Assembly (NCBI GenBank): GCA_002299135.1
Contig: DBNM01000035.1
Location: 857 to 8,982 of the forward strand
Length of the DNA stretch: 8,126 bases
Direction of reading: 5' to 3'
Source: Candidatus Neomicrothrix sp. UBA672
GTDB taxonomy: Bacteria > Actinomycetota > Acidimicrobiia > Acidimicrobiales > MedAcidi-G1
Both the position numbers and the translations under genes were made by a program. Positions within the stretch are counted from its first letter, which is position 1. Each line of letters begins with the position of its first letter. A model generated the notes under the pieces. It saw only the letters and a program-made list of their open reading frames with translations, made no database searches and was not told the DNA's origin. Below, in pieces: positions 6,201 to 8,126 of this stretch.

Positions 6201-7553
6201 TCAACGACTACCAGAATACTTTGACTTATAAATCGCAATTGCTTCATGATGGTCAACAATAGGTTTTGGATATTTTTTTTCCAACCGAATTTCACTGCTA
6301 GGTTCATGTATTTCTTTTGAATCAACATCTTTTAATTCCGGAACCCACCTACGGATGTATTTTCCATCTGTATCAAATTTTTGACTCTGACGAGTTGGAT
6401 TAAAAATTCGATGGGGATTATTATCTGTGCCTGTTCCAGCCACCCATTGCCAATTCAATTGATTTGAAGCTATGTCGCCATCGACTAAATAATTCATAAA
6501 GTGTTGTGAACCCTCTCTCCAATCTATGTGTAAATCTTTTGTTAGAAAAGATGCAACAACCATTCTTACTCTGCCGTGCATAAATCCTTCAGACAATAAT
6601 TGCCGCATTCCAGCATCAACCATCGGAAAACCGGTTTGACCTTTTTTCCAGAGAGTTAATAATTCTAGATCTTGGTTCCATTTGTATTTCCGGTCTCGAT
6701 AATCATTACGTGAAACGTCTGGTCTCTGATCCAAAATTTGGAGATAAAAATCACGCCAACATAATTGTCTGACAAAGGCATCACCACCTAACTTCAATGC
6801 TTGTAGAGCTACCTCTAAAGGAGAGATGCAACCTAAATGTAGATATGGCGATAGACGCGATGTCCGATCACCTTTTATATCATCGCGCCCTTTTTGATAA
6901 CTGCCTAGTTCTTTTGCCATCCAATCGTTTAATCTTACGATTCCTTCGCTTTCACCACCTTTTAACAAATTTGGTGAGAAGTTTTTTGTTTTAAATTCTT
7001 CAAAAATATGAATGCCATTTTTTTCTATTGGGATGCCTCTAATTGAATCTGGGGCTTCTAGAGCTTTTCTCCAAGAAGCTTTTACCCAACGACGATAATA
7101 AGGTGTAAAAATTTTGTACTCACTACCATCTGTCGGAGTCACAAAACCAGGTTCTAATACAGAAATACCTTGATGCTGAAACACTTTGAACCCATTTAAA
7201 TATCCAGATTTACTAAGTACTTCTTGGCGTTTTTTTGCTATAAGACTGAAATCAGCTGAAATGTGAATTTGTTCTGCATTGATCTCTTTTGCCAGCTTTG
7301 TGATCTCTTCGACCCAGTTGCCCCGACGGAAAATAAGATCCACACCAAGTTTCTTTAAAGACAATTCAAGATCTTTTAAAGAATCGATCAGAAATACCAT
7401 TCGATTTGAACTCAAATTCTTTTTTTTAATGATCATGTCATCAAAAACGAAAAGTGCGCATAATGGTCTTTTTGTTGAAACTGCTTCAACAAGTGCCGGA
7501 TTATCACGGATTCGAAGGTCTCTTGTAAAGACAATAATTGCTGGTTTACTCAT
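6201..7553 (-). CDS. phr: Deoxyribodipyrimidine photolyase (class I cryptochrome/photolyase family)
   Basis: A 450-residue enzyme that uses blue light and FAD to split cyclobutane pyrimidine dimers. The N-terminal antenna domain starts IIVFTRDLRIRDNPAL (6-21); the FAD domain includes GDRTSRLSPYLHLG (228-241), CWRDFY (265-270), GQTGFPMVDAGMRQL (305-319), DWREG (344-348) and NWQWVAGTGTD (367-377). By alignment with E. coli PhrB, the electron-transfer tryptophans correspond to W302, W345 and W368, the lesion-contacting W to W266, and the flavin-N5 asparagine N378 to N364. These favour a true CPD photolyase over a signalling cryptochrome. Length is normal (about 450-480). The ATG at 7553 follows the DUF393 stop by one base (TAA-T-ATG). 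A TTG at 7595 would add 14 residues overlapping that gene and is less likely. The antenna pigment, MTHF or 8-HDF, cannot be read with confidence. Confidence 0.95.
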   Translation of the reverse strand: MSKPAIIVFTRDLRIRDNPALVEAVSTKRPLCALFVFDDMIIKKKNLSSNRMVFLIDSLKDLELSLKKLGVDLIFRRGNWVEEITKLAKEINAEQIHISADFSLIAKKRQEVLSKSGYLNGFKVFQHQGISVLEPGFVTPTDGSEYKIFTPYYRRWVKASWRKALEAPDSIRGIPIEKNGIHIFEEFKTKNFSPNLLKGGESEGIVRLNDWMAKELGSYQKGRDDIKGDRTSRLSPYLHLGCISPLEVALQALKLGGDAFVRQLCWRDFYLQILDQRPDVSRNDYRDRKYKWNQDLELLTLWKKGQTGFPMVDAGMRQLLSEGFMHGRVRMVVASFLTKDLHIDWREGSQHFMNYLVDGDIASNQLNWQWVAGTGTDNNPHRIFNPTRQSQKFDTDGKYIRRWVPELKDVDSKEIHEPSSEIRLEKKYPKPIVDHHEAIAIYKSKYSGSR

Positions 7554-7554
7554 A

Positions 7555-7929
7555 TTAAGAACAACTATTTCCGAATCGTTTGCGATTTTTCGCAACTAAC
7601 GAGTAAACAGCACCAGCCGCAAAAGAAAATGGAGGTATCGAAATGATGGAGCCTAAGATCATCCACCAAAAACCCATTCCTTTTAAAATTTCTGCAATCG
7701 CAAAAGCTCCTTTAATTTTTTTCTGGTCGAACTGTATTAGCCACACATATTTCTCGAAGTCTTTTCGATTAAGTCCGTAATCTTCAGGTTTTATTGATTC
7801 AGAATCAATGAATTTAAAATCTTCCGCGATCTTTTCCGAAGCCCATGCCACTAAACGTTGACATAGCCCACAATCCCCGTCATAAATCACTAAATTTTGA
7901 ATGCTTTTTGAGGGTTCTGAATCTCGCAA
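7555..7929 (-). CDS. DUF393 (DCC family) thiol-disulfide oxidoreductase-like protein
   Basis: A 124-residue thioredoxin-fold-like protein. It has the family's opening strand and CxxC pair, VIYDGDCGLCQRLVAW (14-29) with cysteines at 20 and 23, then FKFIDSES (38-45), the KGAFAIAEIL segment (73-82) and the YSLVAKNRKRF C-terminus (109-119), followed by an extra cysteine at 123. A hydrophobic stretch (about 87-108) may associate with the membrane, as is common in DUF393. The redox partner is unknown. The start is a TTG at 7929, supported by a strong AGGAG 5 bases upstream. The gene follows the partial gene closely (stop at 7938) and is coupled to the photolyase by TAA-T-ATG. DUF393 proteins often sit beside photolyases, which suggests a role in light or oxidative stress. 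Family assignment is firm; function is inferred. Confidence 0.88.
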   Translation of the reverse strand: MRDSEPSKSIQNLVIYDGDCGLCQRLVAWASEKIAEDFKFIDSESIKPEDYGLNRKDFEKYVWLIQFDQKKIKGAFAIAEILKGMGFWWMILGSIISIPPFSFAAGAVYSLVAKNRKRFGNSCS

Positions 7930-7934
7930 AATTT

Positions 7935-7939
7935 CTCCT
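7935..7939 (-). promoter_or_regulatory. Ribosome-binding site fixing the TTG start of the DUF393 gene
   Basis: AGGAG lies 5 bases before the TTG at 7929 on the minus strand. Its first AG is also the AG of the TAG that stops the upstream gene, so termination and re-initiation are physically joined. This is the best Shine-Dalgarno in the window. Confidence 0.75.
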
Positions 7940-8126
7940 ATGAGATTTCCTCAACCACAGATCTGACAGGTAAACGCTCAATTGCTTCATTTCTGCGATT
8001 TTGTAAAGCATTCCAGGTCAATGTTTTTTCACTGTTTCGGATTCCCGCGACTCTTCTCAATGACTGATCTGAAATATCTTCAGCCGTCACTGAAAAACCA
8101 ACTTCTGTAGCAACTCGAACCCCATT
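7938..8126 (-). CDS. Unrecognised protein, C-terminal 62 residues (cut by the window edge)
   Basis: An open frame enters from the right edge and runs 62 codons to a TAG at 7938-7940. The fragment begins NGVRVATEVGFSVTAEDISD, continues SLRRVAGIRNSEKTLTW, then ALQNRRNEAIERLPVRSVV, and ends EEIS. It is charged, looks helical in the middle and has no membrane segment, cysteine or histidine. I do not recognise the family. Reality is supported by the open frame reaching the edge, the TAG that overlaps the strong Shine-Dalgarno of the DUF393 gene, and an arrangement in which all four minus-strand genes are nearly contiguous. It is probably an upstream member of the photolyase operon. The start and any catalytic motifs lie outside the window. 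Confidence 0.7.
   Translation of the reverse strand, partial: NGVRVATEVGFSVTAEDISDQSLRRVAGIRNSEKTLTWNALQNRRNEAIERLPVRSVVEEIS

Noticed and set aside
7554..7595. N-terminal extension of the photolyase to a TTG at 7595
   Set aside because: The extra 14 residues precede the conserved first beta strand and overlap the DUF393 coding region. The internal ATG at 7553 lies one base after the DUF393 stop and fits the family's usual N-terminus.
7279..7599. 106-codon open frame antisense to the photolyase
   Set aside because: It lies opposite the conserved antenna domain and has low-complexity S/R/F composition and no domain signature.

Overview
The window is AT-rich, densely coding DNA carrying eight complete or nearly complete genes and one gene cut by the right edge. 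Intergenic gaps are never longer than about 75 bases, and GTG and TTG starts are common. A predicted F420-type flavin/deazaflavin reductase of the PPOX split-barrel family suggests an actinobacterium or another F420-using lineage. Low GC, tight packing and a photolyase would fit a streamlined, sunlit-water actinobacterium (marine Acidimicrobiia or Actinomarina-like). This assignment is inference from gene content; no rRNA or other marker gene is present.

Layout: (1) 5-808, minus, a protein with two tandem DUF1330-like domains. (2) A short divergent intergenic region. (3) 883-2103, plus, a Bcr/CflA-type MFS exporter. (4) 2173-5775, plus, a compact three-gene unit: an NAD(P)-binding SDR fused to a DUF2867 domain, a DUF1295 membrane protein of the steroid 5-alpha-reductase-like group that overlaps it by 4 bases, and an FAD amine-oxidase/phytoene-desaturase-like oxidoreductase. 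(5) 5772-8126, minus, a four-gene unit read leftward: an unrecognised C-terminal fragment, a DUF393 (DCC family) thiol-disulfide protein, a class I photolyase, and the PPOX/F420 protein. The plus and minus units converge and share the four bases TTAA across their two stop codons.

Taken together, regions 4 and 5 look like a light or photo-oxidative-stress island. Photolyase repairs UV lesions. DUF393, DUF1295, SDR-DUF2867 and FAD amine-oxidase-like genes recur near photolyases, cyclopropane-fatty-acid synthases and LitR/CarH or ChrR-type regulators in many bacteria. No such regulator or fatty-acid methyltransferase is visible here, so the functional link rests on gene company. The most interesting unknown is the chemistry of the three-gene SDR-DUF2867 / DUF1295 / FAD-oxidoreductase unit. 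No rRNA, tRNA, CRISPR array, insertion sequence or convincing intrinsic terminator was seen.
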